NCBI GenBank assembly: GCA_938084835.1
Contig: CALKER010000003.1
Coordinates: forward strand, 62,001-126,000
DNA from: an uncultured Thermoguttaceae bacterium
GTDB taxonomy: Bacteria; Planctomycetota; Planctomycetia; Pirellulales; Thermoguttaceae
Length of the DNA: 64,000 nt
Direction of reading: 5' to 3'
The position numbers and the translations under genes are program-made. The notes beneath the pieces are model-generated. The model was given only the letters and a program-made list of their open reading frames with translations, was not told the DNA's origin and ran no database searches. Shown here in pieces: positions 28,024-37,969 of this stretch (positions within the stretch are counted from its first letter, which is position 1; the number at the start of each line of letters is the position of its first letter).

Positions 28024-28728
28024 AGGTTGATGGGAATAGTTATGTTCTACGGCATTGGATTTGTCTCTCGCTTCTATCTCGCTTCCACGAGTCAACCATT
28101 CGCAAATCCTGCCCGCCTGCAGAACCTTCAGGGCCGAGACCCTCTATCTGACTTTACTCACCCACTCTGATCACTGAGTGATACCCATCTTCAAGGTGCG
28201 CGTAGGTGGAGGCGAGGATTTCGTGTACGACATCACCGGGCCAGCCGTGCCTTCAAGTCGCGCGTAAGTGGAGGGGTCGACCTTCCGCTACCAATTGTCC
28301 CCTGGAAAAACCTTCAAGTTGGGCAAACTCGGAGGGGATCGATCGTTTAATCGTCCTGGGTGAAGGTCCAAAGGCAAACTTGGCCGACGTGTCGGGAAGC
28401 CTCCATCTCTTCCTACGAATGCGACTGTTCTCCACTCCGGGCCGGCAAGGTTCACCGGCGCGATATTCGTCCGCGCGCCCACGCGACCAAACCAACTCAT
28501 CAATTGTAACTAGTAACGCGCGAAAGGCCTCACCCTCGCCGGGCAACTTTTCCTCCGGCAACAAAAAGGAAGACAGACCTTGGACCTTTCCGAGTCTTTG
28601 TCCGCTCCGATTTTAAAAAACCAACCAGTTCGTCAGTTAGGCCTCTGCGAGCCGGAAATAGAGTTTACTTACCCCGCGTGTAAGCTGAACGGAGCTCGCA
28701 ACGTGGGCACCGCGCGCTAAGTTGCTCG
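28024..28728. other. Gap with degenerate spaced repeats
   Basis: Apart from the three repeat copies at 28189-28340 nothing was identified; short frames on both strands look random. Confidence 0.45.
28189..28340. repeat. Three degenerate repeats at 61-62 base spacing
   Basis: Copies begin at 28189, 28251 and 28312, each with CTTCAAG followed by GCGCGTA-like and GTGGAGG-like blocks over about 26 bases. Copies 1 and 2 agree at about 22 of 26 positions; copy 3 is more diverged. The roughly 35 bases between copies are unrelated. This is repeat-spacer geometry like a CRISPR array, but the copies are too degenerate and too few to call one. A weak fourth hint, CTTCAGG, is at 28126. Confidence 0.35.
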
Positions 28729-29823
28729 CTACAGGGACGGTGCACTCTCACCACCCGAACGTGTGATCAGGGAGGCAAAAACAAACGGTGGCAAGCTCTC
28801 GCTAACAAATCGCACGCTGCCGTCGGCAAGGAGGAAGTGGCACCCACCAGGGTGGAAGGAATGAAAAGATCCCATCCGCAAATTCGAGCAGTTAATGGCG
28901 CACGGACCACCCGAACTGGGAACATTTGGATCCGGTCCGTCAAACAGCACTCCTTGAACCCAATGTTCGCCGTTGAGGATATCTCCCCAGCCTCCGCCGT
29001 TGACACCGCCCAGGTTGTGATAAAGCGGTGAGTTAATCGGTGAGTAGCGTCGATACACGATTGCTCCTCCGGTGCGCTCCCCAAGGAGCGTGGTGTTCGA
29101 CGTGCCATCAAGGATAGAGGCCATGGAGGTCGCCCCTTGAACGGGACGGAGAAGGACCGGGTGAAAGCCTACAAACGCAAGAGCCCCTTCTCTGTTGGCT
29201 CCAACTCCCGAAGGGGCATCCTGATAAGCTAGCGCCGCAAACGGATCCAAAACCCCCGTGGTCACACAGTAATCGCTGGGTGCCGCCCGAAACGTTGCCG
29301 TAAGCGGACCAAATAACGGTGCGGCTATCCGCCCTTCGTACACCCGTGACTCACCGCTGCCGGGAACCGAAGGACAAATAAACACTGACAAAACTGTGCG
29401 AATAACGGCCAAATTCCTCTGGACAGCCTGGGGGGCATATCCTACGGCTGGGGCCTGATCAAAAGTAGGGATGCGGAAATCGTACTGTTGCGCCAAAGCT
29501 CCCTGCTCGAGGAACGGAAGCACCAAAGCTCCCCAAGGCTGAAAATTCACTCCCGTTGGGGCGGGCAGCCGAGGAAGATCCAGCATCCACGCGAAGGGAA
29601 AGGCCTTGTGAGCATCGTGATAGTTGTGGAGAGCAAGGCCCAGTTGCTTCAAGTTGTTGGCACATTGCGTTCGCCGGGCCGCCTCTCGCGCTGCCTGCAC
29701 CGCCGGTAGCAAAAGCGCAATGAGAATCCCGGTAATCGCGATAACCACCAGCAGTTCCACCAATGTAAATGCTCGTCTGCGAGGGCTGGCTGTTGACAAA
29801 TTAGCAATCTCTGAACCCGTCAC
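28729..29823 (-). CDS. DUF1559 prepilin-like protein
   Basis: The 364-residue product is of the planctomycete DUF1559 type. After MTGSEIANLSTASPRR comes the type IV prepilin signal RAFTLVELLVVIAITGIL, with peptidase cleavage expected near the first Phe and a methylated Phe. The helix continues through LLPAVQAAREAARRTQCANN. The beta-rich C-terminal domain ends in the family hallmark FHPGGCHFLLADGSVRF. Genomes of this phylum carry dozens of paralogs; they are thought to be secreted through a type II-like or pseudopilus system and their roles are unknown. The GTG at 29823 is chosen because AAAGGAG lies six bases upstream; the frame remains open to 29913. Confidence 0.93.
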   Translation of the reverse strand: MTGSEIANLSTASPRRRAFTLVELLVVIAITGILIALLLPAVQAAREAARRTQCANNLKQLGLALHNYHDAHKAFPFAWMLDLPRLPAPTGVNFQPWGALVLPFLEQGALAQQYDFRIPTFDQAPAVGYAPQAVQRNLAVIRTVLSVFICPSVPGSGESRVYEGRIAAPLFGPLTATFRAAPSDYCVTTGVLDPFAALAYQDAPSGVGANREGALAFVGFHPVLLRPVQGATSMASILDGTSNTTLLGERTGGAIVYRRYSPINSPLYHNLGGVNGGGWGDILNGEHWVQGVLFDGPDPNVPSSGGPCAINCSNLRMGSFHSFHPGGCHFLLADGSVRFVSESLPPFVFASLITRSGGESAPSL

Positions 29824-30588
29824 GACTTTCTCCTTTCGACGACAAGCAAAGACCCGGGAACTCCCAATCGGGCGCCACACAAGGCGTCTGATTGGCAGTC
29901 TCGTGGCAACCATCCACCCCCGCTCACCGACCAGAATACCTGATAGGTAAACTATCGAGTAAACTTTTTACGCCATTATATTGCCGCAAAAAGGGAAAAA
30001 TCAACTACCACCTACGCTTTTTTCGGCAATCGAGTTGGATGCCTCCCTCCTTTGCGCGCCTACAGCCCGGAAATGCGCCCCTTCCCAAGCCTTCCGCGGC
30101 TCTGGCACGCTTTGATAACAGTACCTGCCGAGGACGTGTTCTACAATCCACACTTCGCTGCCCTACCGCTGGCATCGCGATGGTAGCCGATTTGTCACGA
30201 GCATCTTCAGCACTCTTCGCGATTTGCTCCTTCCCTACGGGTCTTGGTGCTTTCGGGGAGCCAGTCCGCAGCCGTTTTCCATGAACTGGGACATTTTGCG
30301 TGAATTAGTCCGCTTTTCATTTACTCAGGCTTAAAAGGTTCTATCCCCAGCCCGTCTGGGGAGCCACCAAACGATAATGGCCCGCTACAAAAGCAATGAG
30401 CTGGGATCACCGGCTGGCAAGCGCGACCGCCTACGGCAACGGGATTGATTATCCCTGGTCACCGACCTACACTCTACGCATAACGTACCTTCACCCGCAG
30501 AGCCGCTGCAGAATAAATGGGATTTTCGAGAAGGTCTCGAGCTGAAATTTAATCTGCAACTTATCTTGTAAACAGTGGAGGGCCACTG
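29824..30588. other. Divergent intergenic region, holds the hairpin at 30573
   Basis: 765 bases separate the divergent DUF1559 and oxidoreductase genes. Apart from the start-site hairpin no element was recognised. Confidence 0.45.
30573..30588 (+). promoter_or_regulatory. Hairpin sequestering the ribosome-binding site of the next gene
   Basis: CAGTGG, AGGG and CCACTG make a perfect six-bp stem with a four-base loop. The Shine-Dalgarno GGAGGG spans the end of the stem and the loop, and the start codon begins on the base after the stem. The arrangement could limit translation or act as a thermosensor. Confidence 0.5.
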
Positions 30589-31902
30589 ATGCGTGGAAAG
30601 ATTTCTCGCCGGGATTTGTTGCGTCATGCTGGTTTGGCCAATGTCGGCGTTTGGGCATTCCGGCAACGGGCTGCTTGGCCTCAAGTATCCTCGCCAAACG
30701 AACGGCTGAATATCGCTGGCATCGGCGTCGGTGGGCGGGGCTGGGAGAACCTCGTCGCCTGCGAAGCGGAGAATATCGTAGCCTTGTGCGATGTAGATGA
30801 AAGGTGGGCAGGACGTGCTTTTGAGAGATTTCCAGCAGCACGCCGCTTTCGCGATTTTCGTCGCATGTTCGATCAGATGGCCACCAGCATCGATGCTGTG
30901 GTGATCAGCACTCCCGACCACACTCATGCCATTCCCGCAGCCATGGCTATGGCTTTGGGGAAACATTGCTACTGCGAAAAACCCTTAACTCATTCCGTGT
31001 ATGAATCACGTTATCTCACGGAACTTGCTGCCAGTAAGAAGGTGGCCACCCAATTAGGGACGCAAATTCACGCTGGGGACAACTATCGGCGTGTCGTAGA
31101 GTTAATTCAAAGTGGTGCGCTCGGTTCTGTTGGGGAAGTGCACGTGTGGTTCGCAGGTGGGATTGGCGGTGGGGACCGACCTAAGGACACGCCGCCGATA
31201 CCCCCCGAACTCGATTGGGATCTCTGGCTTGGGCCAGCTCCCTTTCGGCCATATCATCCCGCATACGTTCCAAGCGGCTGGCGATCATGGTGGGACTTCG
31301 GCAACGGAACGTTGGGGGATTTCGGTTGCCATTACATGGATGTGGCTTTTTGGGCGTTGGAGCTGAGCCATCCAACTCGCGTGGAAGCTTCCTCGCCCGT
31401 GTCACCTCATCCGGAAACAACGCCCCCTGTGCTCACAGTGGTGTACGACTATCCCGCCCGGGGTGATAAGCCAGCGGTTCGGCTGACGTGGTATCATGGT
31501 GCTGGCAATCGCCCGCAAGTTCCGGAATTAAAAGACCCCCAAAACTGGCCGAGTGCCGTGCTTTTCGTGGGTTCCAAAGGCAAACTTATTGCCGACTACG
31601 GTAAGCACAAACTGCTCCCGGAGGAAGCCTTCGCCGATTTCCAGCGACCGGAACCGGTGATTCCTCCCTCGATCGGCCATCACCGCGAATGGCTCCAGGC
31701 CTGTAGGACAGGAGAAAAAACCACGTGCGATTTTGGTTATTCCGGGCCATTAACGGAGTCGGTGCTGTTGGGCAATGTTGCCTTCCGCACCCAGAGCCCG
31801 TTGGAATGGGATTGGAAAAACCTCAGAGCCACTAACTGCCCGGCTGCCGACAGCTTTATTCGTCGGGAATATCGCGCCGGCTGGCAGCTGGAGGTTGCGT
31901 GA
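30589..31902 (+). CDS. Gfo/Idh/MocA family oxidoreductase (exported)
   Basis: The 437-residue product begins MRGKISRRDLLRHAGLANVG, a Tat-like signal with Arg-Arg-Asp-Leu-Leu. The NAD(P) Rossmann motif is AGIGVGGRGWEN and the family signature is CYCEKPLTHSVYE. The region PELDWDLWLGPAPFRPYHP and GDFGCHYMDVAFWAL match the subgroup of Tat-dependent planctomycete homologs. It should reduce or oxidise a carbohydrate in the periplasm; the substrate is unknown. It is only distantly similar to the oxidoreductase at 9091-10413, so these are separate paralogs. The start is marked by GGAGGG seven bases upstream, which lies in a hairpin (30573-30588). It is transcribed alone. Confidence 0.93.
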   Translation: MRGKISRRDLLRHAGLANVGVWAFRQRAAWPQVSSPNERLNIAGIGVGGRGWENLVACEAENIVALCDVDERWAGRAFERFPAARRFRDFRRMFDQMATSIDAVVISTPDHTHAIPAAMAMALGKHCYCEKPLTHSVYESRYLTELAASKKVATQLGTQIHAGDNYRRVVELIQSGALGSVGEVHVWFAGGIGGGDRPKDTPPIPPELDWDLWLGPAPFRPYHPAYVPSGWRSWWDFGNGTLGDFGCHYMDVAFWALELSHPTRVEASSPVSPHPETTPPVLTVVYDYPARGDKPAVRLTWYHGAGNRPQVPELKDPQNWPSAVLFVGSKGKLIADYGKHKLLPEEAFADFQRPEPVIPPSIGHHREWLQACRTGEKTTCDFGYSGPLTESVLLGNVAFRTQSPLEWDWKNLRATNCPAADSFIRREYRAGWQLEVA

Positions 31903-32328
31903 ACGCCAAGCCCTTTTGCCTTAGGCGATGGGGATCGAACTTGGCCAAATGTCCGCAACAGATCCCACGGCTCAGGGATCGTCTTCTCCCGTGATAGCAA
32001 GCCAAAGGTCGCCTGGGCAAATCCTAGAACTCCCCTCGCATCCGCAAGGTCATGCTAAGTCTGCCATAAGCTTAACCGGGCACAAAGACAAAGCAGTACC
32101 GGACCTGAAGGGCTTGAGGGGATTTGTGTGGTGAGGTTGTCTTTTGAACGTTCGCTCGAAGAGACCGTTGTTGGCGATTTTCCGAAGCTTGTCGGAGCGT
32201 CCGCCTCGCCGCGCTCGAGGAGCCTATCCTGACGCCGCCCTAAAAGAATCGATGCGGAAAAATAGACCCTGTGAGAGATAACCTTCGAACTTTTTTTCTG
32301 TGCGGTATTCGGGTTTATTTGTAGCCAT
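31903..32328. other. Convergent gap; no clear terminator
   Basis: The gap contains a T-run near 32290 (CTTTTTTTCTG, plus strand) without a hairpin before it. No gene was seen. Confidence 0.4.
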
Positions 32329-33186
32329 TTAGGGGTTAGTGTGGGGGAGCATCGCCTCAACCGGGGATTCTGAGGCCCAGGGATTGTGCCACGCACCCCA
32401 ATGCTCCAAATATTTTTTGAAGGCCGGGACCTGTTCCATCCGCGACTCCAAAAACAGGCGGGCTTCCTGCACAAGATTTTGCTCCTGGTCAAGCGGCAGC
32501 TCCCCTACGAGCACTCGCGTGCGAAGAAAGACAAAATATGTGTCTAGCACATCGCAGCGACAGTAGTCAACAATTTGCTGGATGTGGCCCGCCCAATACA
32601 GATCCTGAACCATGGAACCCTCGATGTCGATTTTGCCCGGCTTGCCCAGCAATGAGGCCGCCAAATTTAGGCCACCGGTAAACCGGGCCGAACCAAAGTT
32701 CGTCAGCAGCTCGCAGAGATCCAAATGGGCTTGCACGTTATATCGGCTGCGCGGTTGCTCCTGAAATCGTCCGGCAGTCTCGAACCAGCCTGGGATGCTA
32801 ATCCCATAACGGAAGGCTGCAAGTTCTAGAAGGGGGAGGTCAAAACTTCGGCCATTAAAGCTCACCAGGGTTGGCTGTCGATACGCCTGCCAACCGCGCC
32901 AAAAAAGCTGTGTCATCACGTGAGGGCGGAAGTGAGGTTCGTCCAAAGCAACAACATCGACAAGACGGAAATCCGCAGTTACCTTCGCCACCACAAGGGC
33001 CGCCGGAATTTGAAAAGAGTACGGAATAAAGTCGGTGTCGTACTTAGCCAGCAGCTCCGCCCGATATCGGCGTACCGCTTCCTCCGGGGAAAGCGACTGA
33101 CCGGGATATCGCAGCCGGGCGACAAGCTCAGGATCGGCTACACTCTCGACGTCGAAAACCATATAGCGGATGGGTAACGAGCTCAC
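32329..33186 (-). CDS. Predicted 3'-5' exonuclease (PolB-like exo2 / RNase H fold)
   Basis: The 285-residue protein resembles the predicted PolB-like 3'-5' exonuclease family. The DEDD-type acidic residues are visible: FDVESV near the start (Asp and Glu of motif I), SFNGRSFDLPLLE (motif II Asp) and YCRCDVLDTYF (motif III Asp). Between them is HLDLCELL. Such proteins are stand-alone exonucleases thought to act in DNA repair, with unproven substrates. The GTG at 33186 follows GGAGG at eight bases, a good start. The N-terminal motif begins within ten residues. It is monocistronic by spacing. Confidence 0.88.
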   Translation of the reverse strand: MSSLPIRYMVFDVESVADPELVARLRYPGQSLSPEEAVRRYRAELLAKYDTDFIPYSFQIPAALVVAKVTADFRLVDVVALDEPHFRPHVMTQLFWRGWQAYRQPTLVSFNGRSFDLPLLELAAFRYGISIPGWFETAGRFQEQPRSRYNVQAHLDLCELLTNFGSARFTGGLNLAASLLGKPGKIDIEGSMVQDLYWAGHIQQIVDYCRCDVLDTYFVFLRTRVLVGELPLDQEQNLVQEARLFLESRMEQVPAFKKYLEHWGAWHNPWASESPVEAMLPHTNP

Positions 33187-34152
33187 GCGTCATTCCTCCT
33201 CCGACGGATCTCCCCCGCCGAGAAGTGGCTTAACCGGGAATGCCACTTTTTACCCCCCGGAAAAGGCACCGAACCACCGGCCATTGGTTTGATTTGCCCA
33301 CCACAAGCGGCAAACAGGAACTGAGGCCAGCGTTTTAGTTGCCACACATGATTTACTTGCCTCACAGGTTCAGGATCCGGGCGGCAAAGGACTCTTTGGG
33401 ACCTTCCTTAGGGAGGCTCCCGCGGCCCACAAAGGGAGAAAGTAAAACGGGAAAATTCACGCGGCTTTTACGCAACCTCCTCACGAGTGACTCCCACCGC
33501 ACACTGTGCTAAAGGTCGTCGAACCGCTTGAATTCTGACGTGAATGTTTGAAAGTCCCTCCGACTTCCGTCGGTTTTATTAGATCTCCTGCCACCTTATT
33601 TGGCTAGCGACTGGACGCCACCAATCTGCATGGTGGAGTCAAGCTGTATCAACACCGAATTTGCTTAAGGGACCCGATTTTTTCTTCGGGCGAACCTGGT
33701 ATGCCCGCTCTCGAAGCCCAGAGTTCCGAACAAAAGTCCGCTAAAAGCATTACTCCAGAAATTTTTCTCGTTGGGCGAGTCTTTAATCCGACTCCAGGAA
33801 ACCCCAAACCCCTCCCCGATCATCTAAGGCGGTGACAGATAATAGCTCCTCACTTTAAACCGCCTTATTCCAGCAAGAAAATTAAGGAAAATTAGCAGCC
33901 AGCCACTTCCGACCAACAGTGGGCATTATCAATTTACGTGGAAAACCTTACAACGTCCGCAAAAGCAATTAAGGACCTTGAATTCAAACATTGTACGCTG
34001 GGGACACGAGTTCACTCGTTTTTTTTCGGTGGCGGGGCAATCTCAAGGTATTCAAGGACGCTCTCAAATATTCAATCGAAGCATACGTAGCGATTGAGTC
34101 TCGCCAAAAAGATCCGGCGGAAACCGAAGTTCAGTCACGGGAGACCCTCCTT
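33187..34152. other. Divergent gap of 970 bases, one weak hairpin
   Basis: CCGAC/GTCGG with a four-base loop and a TTTT tail at about 33559-33577 is the only structure. The upstream part of the plus-strand reading frame (33991-34152) is not coding-like. Confidence 0.4.
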
Positions 34153-35655
34153 ATGAGGATCGGGACACGTTGTCACAAGGCGTTCGTTTTGGCCTTTTTG
34201 CTCCCCAGTAGCGCTCTTTTTGCTGGCGAGCTCGAACCGATTCAAGTTTGCCAGTGCGGTCGATTTCTCATGACCGCATCCGGCAAGCCTTTCTTTTGGT
34301 TGGGTGACACATGCTGGCACATGTTTGGCAAGTCGGTAAGTGAAAATGCGGACAATCAACCTGCGGTAAGTCAATATTTTGCTAACAGAGCTGCCAAGGG
34401 TTTTACGGTGATCCAATCTGTGATCGTTCGCGCACCTATCGGTAGCACAGCAGCCAACGCGTACGGACACCTACCATTTGAGGATGCAAACACGTGGCGT
34501 CCTCGGCTTGGGCCCGGTCCTAACGACGACTATTGGGATCACGTCGACCGGGTGATGACCGAGGCCAAAAAGCACGGTCTTTACATGGCTGCCCTTCCCT
34601 TTTGGCTCCAAGATATTCCGCCGCAAGCGCGTATTGAGAAGGAGCCGGCCATTGCCTACCGCTACGGACATTTTTTGGGAAGTCGTTATCGGGGGGAAAC
34701 GCATATCATCTGGGTACTAGGGGGCGATGCCTACTCCGGGGGACGAAACGTTGATGTGCCCTCTCGACTAACAATGATCCGAGCCCTTGCGGAGGGAATT
34801 GCCGACGGAATCGCCGGTGTCGACCAATTCGACGGGCAGGCCGATTGGTCCGTGTGTTTGATGACTTTTCACCCTCCCGGTGGAGGCCGATCATCGGGGG
34901 AGTGGCTCCACGAGGAACCGTGGCTTGACTTTAATATGATTCAGACTACCACTCGCTTCCGCTTCGCTAATTGGCTTACCGTGATGCGGGAATATTCTCG
35001 GGTACCGCCCAAACCAGTACTTGATGGCGAGGTTGCCTACGAGGGCTCTTTATCGCTTCGTAAAGACGAGCCCCAGGACATCCGAATTGGTCCCCAGCAT
35101 GTCCGCCGAGCTGCTTACTGGGCGGTTTTTGCCGGTGCCTGCGGACACACCTATGGACACAGGAGCTTTATTGGATGGATTCGCAAGGGGGAAACATATC
35201 GCTATGGAGCTTCCATTCCCTGGTATGAAGTTCTTGACGCCCCGGGAGCCTTTCAGGTGGGCTACCTCCGCCGACTTATAGAGTCGCGACCTTTCTTTAC
35301 GCGAATTCCTGATCAATCTGTGCTTCTCGAGGACCACGGCAACAGCGACGCCCATCTTCAGGCCACACGGTGCCGGGAAGGTAGCTTTCTGATGGTGTAC
35401 TCGCCCCAGGGAGAGGCAATCCGCGTGAAAACCGACTCGCTACGCGGACCAAAGTTTCGGGCATGGTGGTTTAATCCGCGAACGGGAGCGGCAGAAAGAA
35501 TTGGCGGCCCCAAGAAAGAATTCGAGGGTCCCGTATTGTCTTTTAATTGCCCCACAAAAGGCGACGGCAACGACTGGGTGCTGATTCTGGATAGCACAAG
35601 TTTACCACCACCCGATGAGTTGAGGACAACGTCCGGCCAGGTGCCGAAGGAATAA
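34153..35655 (+). CDS. Apiosidase-like DUF4038 glycoside hydrolase (GH140-type)
   Basis: The 500-residue product has a signal peptide (HKAFVLAFLLPSSALFAGEL). The catalytic (beta/alpha)8 barrel opens with KPFFWLGDTCWHMF, a clear DUF4038 signature, and continues with RAAKGFTVIQSVIV and VDRVMTEAKKHGLYMAALPF. Near the C-terminus RAWWFNPRTGAAERIG matches the collagen-binding-2-like beta domain that follows DUF4038. Apiosidases remove apiose from pectin side chains; other members of this fold act on different sugars, so the substrate is inference. The second ATG of the frame (34153) is chosen, with GGGAG upstream and the signal peptide starting right after it; the frame is open to 33991 without either. 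Confidence 0.88.
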   Translation: MRIGTRCHKAFVLAFLLPSSALFAGELEPIQVCQCGRFLMTASGKPFFWLGDTCWHMFGKSVSENADNQPAVSQYFANRAAKGFTVIQSVIVRAPIGSTAANAYGHLPFEDANTWRPRLGPGPNDDYWDHVDRVMTEAKKHGLYMAALPFWLQDIPPQARIEKEPAIAYRYGHFLGSRYRGETHIIWVLGGDAYSGGRNVDVPSRLTMIRALAEGIADGIAGVDQFDGQADWSVCLMTFHPPGGGRSSGEWLHEEPWLDFNMIQTTTRFRFANWLTVMREYSRVPPKPVLDGEVAYEGSLSLRKDEPQDIRIGPQHVRRAAYWAVFAGACGHTYGHRSFIGWIRKGETYRYGASIPWYEVLDAPGAFQVGYLRRLIESRPFFTRIPDQSVLLEDHGNSDAHLQATRCREGSFLMVYSPQGEAIRVKTDSLRGPKFRAWWFNPRTGAAERIGGPKKEFEGPVLSFNCPTKGDGNDWVLILDSTSLPPPDELRTTSGQVPKE

Positions 35656-35863
35656 ACGTACGGTTTCCGCAATGGCATTAGGACACGAGGTCCCACCTGC
35701 GGGATTCAACTACCTTCCGGAGCGGGTGTAGTTCCATTGTGGGGAGCTGGCTTATTACAGTGGCAATGTCAACACCCTTAAATTCTTGCGGCTGAAGCCC
35801 TACATTCCCGGCTTGAAATGTTTCCTTCTCAATCTTAGCTCCCAGAAACGCGATTAATGCCGG

Positions 35864-37969
35864 TTATGATCCCCCCAGGAAGCGTAAAACATCCATCCCT
35901 GTCGCCCAGATCATAAGAGCTAATAGGAATACCAAACCGGCGAAGGTCAAGGCGGCCACCACCGATTCGCTGGGCGGCTTGCCGCGGATACCCTCGTACG
36001 TCAAAAACAGCATGTGTCCCCCATCCAAAACTGGAATGGGGATGAAGTTAAGCACAGCCAGGTTGGCACTCAGTAAACAGAGAAAGATCAGAAATGTAGC
36101 CAAGCCTTCCGAGGCGTAATAATAAGCGATGTGAGCGATTCCCAAAGGTCCAGCTAACCCTCTCGGTGAGACCTGCCCTGTCCCTAGTTTTTGCAACGTG
36201 CGGACGATAAAGGTCAAAGCATTCCAAGTTTCCTCAGCCCCTAGCTGAACCGCGGCAAGGAACGAGGAGGCCCGCAGCAGAAACGACGCTCCCGCCCACA
36301 CAAGTCCGCGATCGGGGTAGAACCAATCCTCGCCGGGGATGGGTTCGAGCACAACACTTGAGTGGTCCTCAAAGACCAGTTCAACCGTACCCCCGGCGGG
36401 AAGATCCTGAATCAGAGCGTGGACAAAACTCCAATCGGCATTTTGGCCCTCAAGCGAAAGCGTAATTGCTTTTTGTCGCCCTCCTGCCACGGTGTCTTTT
36501 CCACCAGTCGAACTGCCGGCAGGGTGAAGCAACCGCACTTCTTTAACGATTCTTTCCCGCCGAATTCCTGCCTGAGCAGCCGGGCTATTGGGCAGAATTT
36601 CCGCGATTTCCGGTCTCACTCGGTAGGCGATCCCCCAAGCGGGAACGGTTGTGGGGGCTCCAGGCACCAAAGGGATGTCGTACCACTGAGGCACTGCTAC
36701 GGGCAATTCCCCAGTTTTTACCTCTTGGGTGGAGGACTTTCTCCACATGACGCTGACCGATTGTACACCGGACTGGGCTTGCCGGCGGAGAAATTCCGAC
36801 AGTCGGAGGGGATCACCTACCGGCGCGCCATTGATTGCCACGATTTCATCGCCTGGAGCCATCCCGGCCAGTTGTGCCGGGGAACCTTCTTGGATTGCCA
36901 CCACGGGGCCCATTCGCATCACCAGCCCCAAATGTCGTACCGGTCGCGGGTAAAGTAAGACTTCCAAGCTTTGAGATGCTTCGCTGTCCTCCTGCCGGAT
37001 TACCGTAAGCCGGAGAGGCCGATCGCTCCATCGGGCGAAAACGGCATGAATCTGTCCATAGCTTTCCACGGGAATTCCTTCAACGGCGACGACTTGATCG
37101 CCCGGCTCCAACGGCGGTTCGGCTCGCACCGTGGGCACATCCAGCACCATCGCCTGTTGGGGATGAAGTCGTGTGGAAAATCCATTGGTCACCCCGATCG
37201 TAGGCGCCGCCCGGATGCGGTCGGGGTGGACCAGAACTTCTAACCGGGCAAGTCCACCTTCAGGCAAAAACCGGCGAACGGTAAGACGTACTCCGTCGGC
37301 CACATCCCCCACAGAAATAGATCGCTGAAGGTCACTGAAGCGAGTAACCGGACGATCGCCCACCTTTTCAATGACATCCCCGGGACGAATACCCGCCCGC
37401 CACGCCGCCTCGCCAGGGAAAACGACTCCCACGGTGGCGGACTGTTGCTCCACGCCCAGGAAAAAAGCGCCCATGGCGGCAGCAAAGGCAAAGATTACAT
37501 TCATGATCACCCCGGCCGAAATTATCGCCATTCGCCGAGGCACACTCTGAGCAAAGTAACTTCGGGGATGGAAAAGATCCTTCGCGCTCTCCGTTACCCC
37601 TAATCGCTCCAACTCCTCCGGGCGTAATTGGCGTTTGGCTCGCTCCATCTCTTGCTGGATGCGCATTGGGTTATCTTCTTGCCCCAAAAGCTTCACGTAT
37701 CCCCCCAAAGGCAGCACGCCAAGCCCGTATTCCGTTTCGTTCCTCCGGAAGCGGAATAGTCGCCAGCCGAAAATATCGAACCAAATGTAAAACTTCTCGC
37801 ACTGAACATTAAACCACCTAGCCACCAGAAAATGCCCAAGTTCATGCACCAGGATTACAAGATTCAATCCCAGAAGGACGAGGCCCACATTCCACCAAAA
37901 GGTCAACCAGCCGGCAATCTCCGACCAGATCGCCGAGCTCTGAGTCGCTAAAAACCAGTGGCAATCCAA
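35864..37969 (-). CDS. rseP: Site-2 zinc metalloprotease (RIP), with several PDZ domains
   Basis: The 701-residue protein is an integral membrane protease that cuts anti-sigma factors within the membrane. The zinc motif is HELGH (residues 42-46) in the first helix; the second catalytic motif is NFIPIPVLDGGHML near residue 640. Between them lie about four PDZ-like domains (for example GIRPGDVIEKVGDRPVTRFS and GMAPGDEIVAINGAPVGD), making it clearly longer than the typical 450 residues with two PDZ. The TTG start at 37969 follows GAGGAGG at seven bases and lies inside the 3' end of dxr, overlapping by 22 bases, which implies translational coupling. The upstream gene dxr is its usual neighbour in many bacteria. 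Confidence 0.94.
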   Translation of the reverse strand: MDCHWFLATQSSAIWSEIAGWLTFWWNVGLVLLGLNLVILVHELGHFLVARWFNVQCEKFYIWFDIFGWRLFRFRRNETEYGLGVLPLGGYVKLLGQEDNPMRIQQEMERAKRQLRPEELERLGVTESAKDLFHPRSYFAQSVPRRMAIISAGVIMNVIFAFAAAMGAFFLGVEQQSATVGVVFPGEAAWRAGIRPGDVIEKVGDRPVTRFSDLQRSISVGDVADGVRLTVRRFLPEGGLARLEVLVHPDRIRAAPTIGVTNGFSTRLHPQQAMVLDVPTVRAEPPLEPGDQVVAVEGIPVESYGQIHAVFARWSDRPLRLTVIRQEDSEASQSLEVLLYPRPVRHLGLVMRMGPVVAIQEGSPAQLAGMAPGDEIVAINGAPVGDPLRLSEFLRRQAQSGVQSVSVMWRKSSTQEVKTGELPVAVPQWYDIPLVPGAPTTVPAWGIAYRVRPEIAEILPNSPAAQAGIRRERIVKEVRLLHPAGSSTGGKDTVAGGRQKAITLSLEGQNADWSFVHALIQDLPAGGTVELVFEDHSSVVLEPIPGEDWFYPDRGLVWAGASFLLRASSFLAAVQLGAEETWNALTFIVRTLQKLGTGQVSPRGLAGPLGIAHIAYYYASEGLATFLIFLCLLSANLAVLNFIPIPVLDGGHMLFLTYEGIRGKPPSESVVAALTFAGLVFLLALMIWATGMDVLRFLGGS

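Noticed and set aside
33559..33577. Small hairpin CCGAC/GTCGG with TTTT
   Set aside because: Five pairs only and no gene to terminate; kept as a remark in the gap entry.
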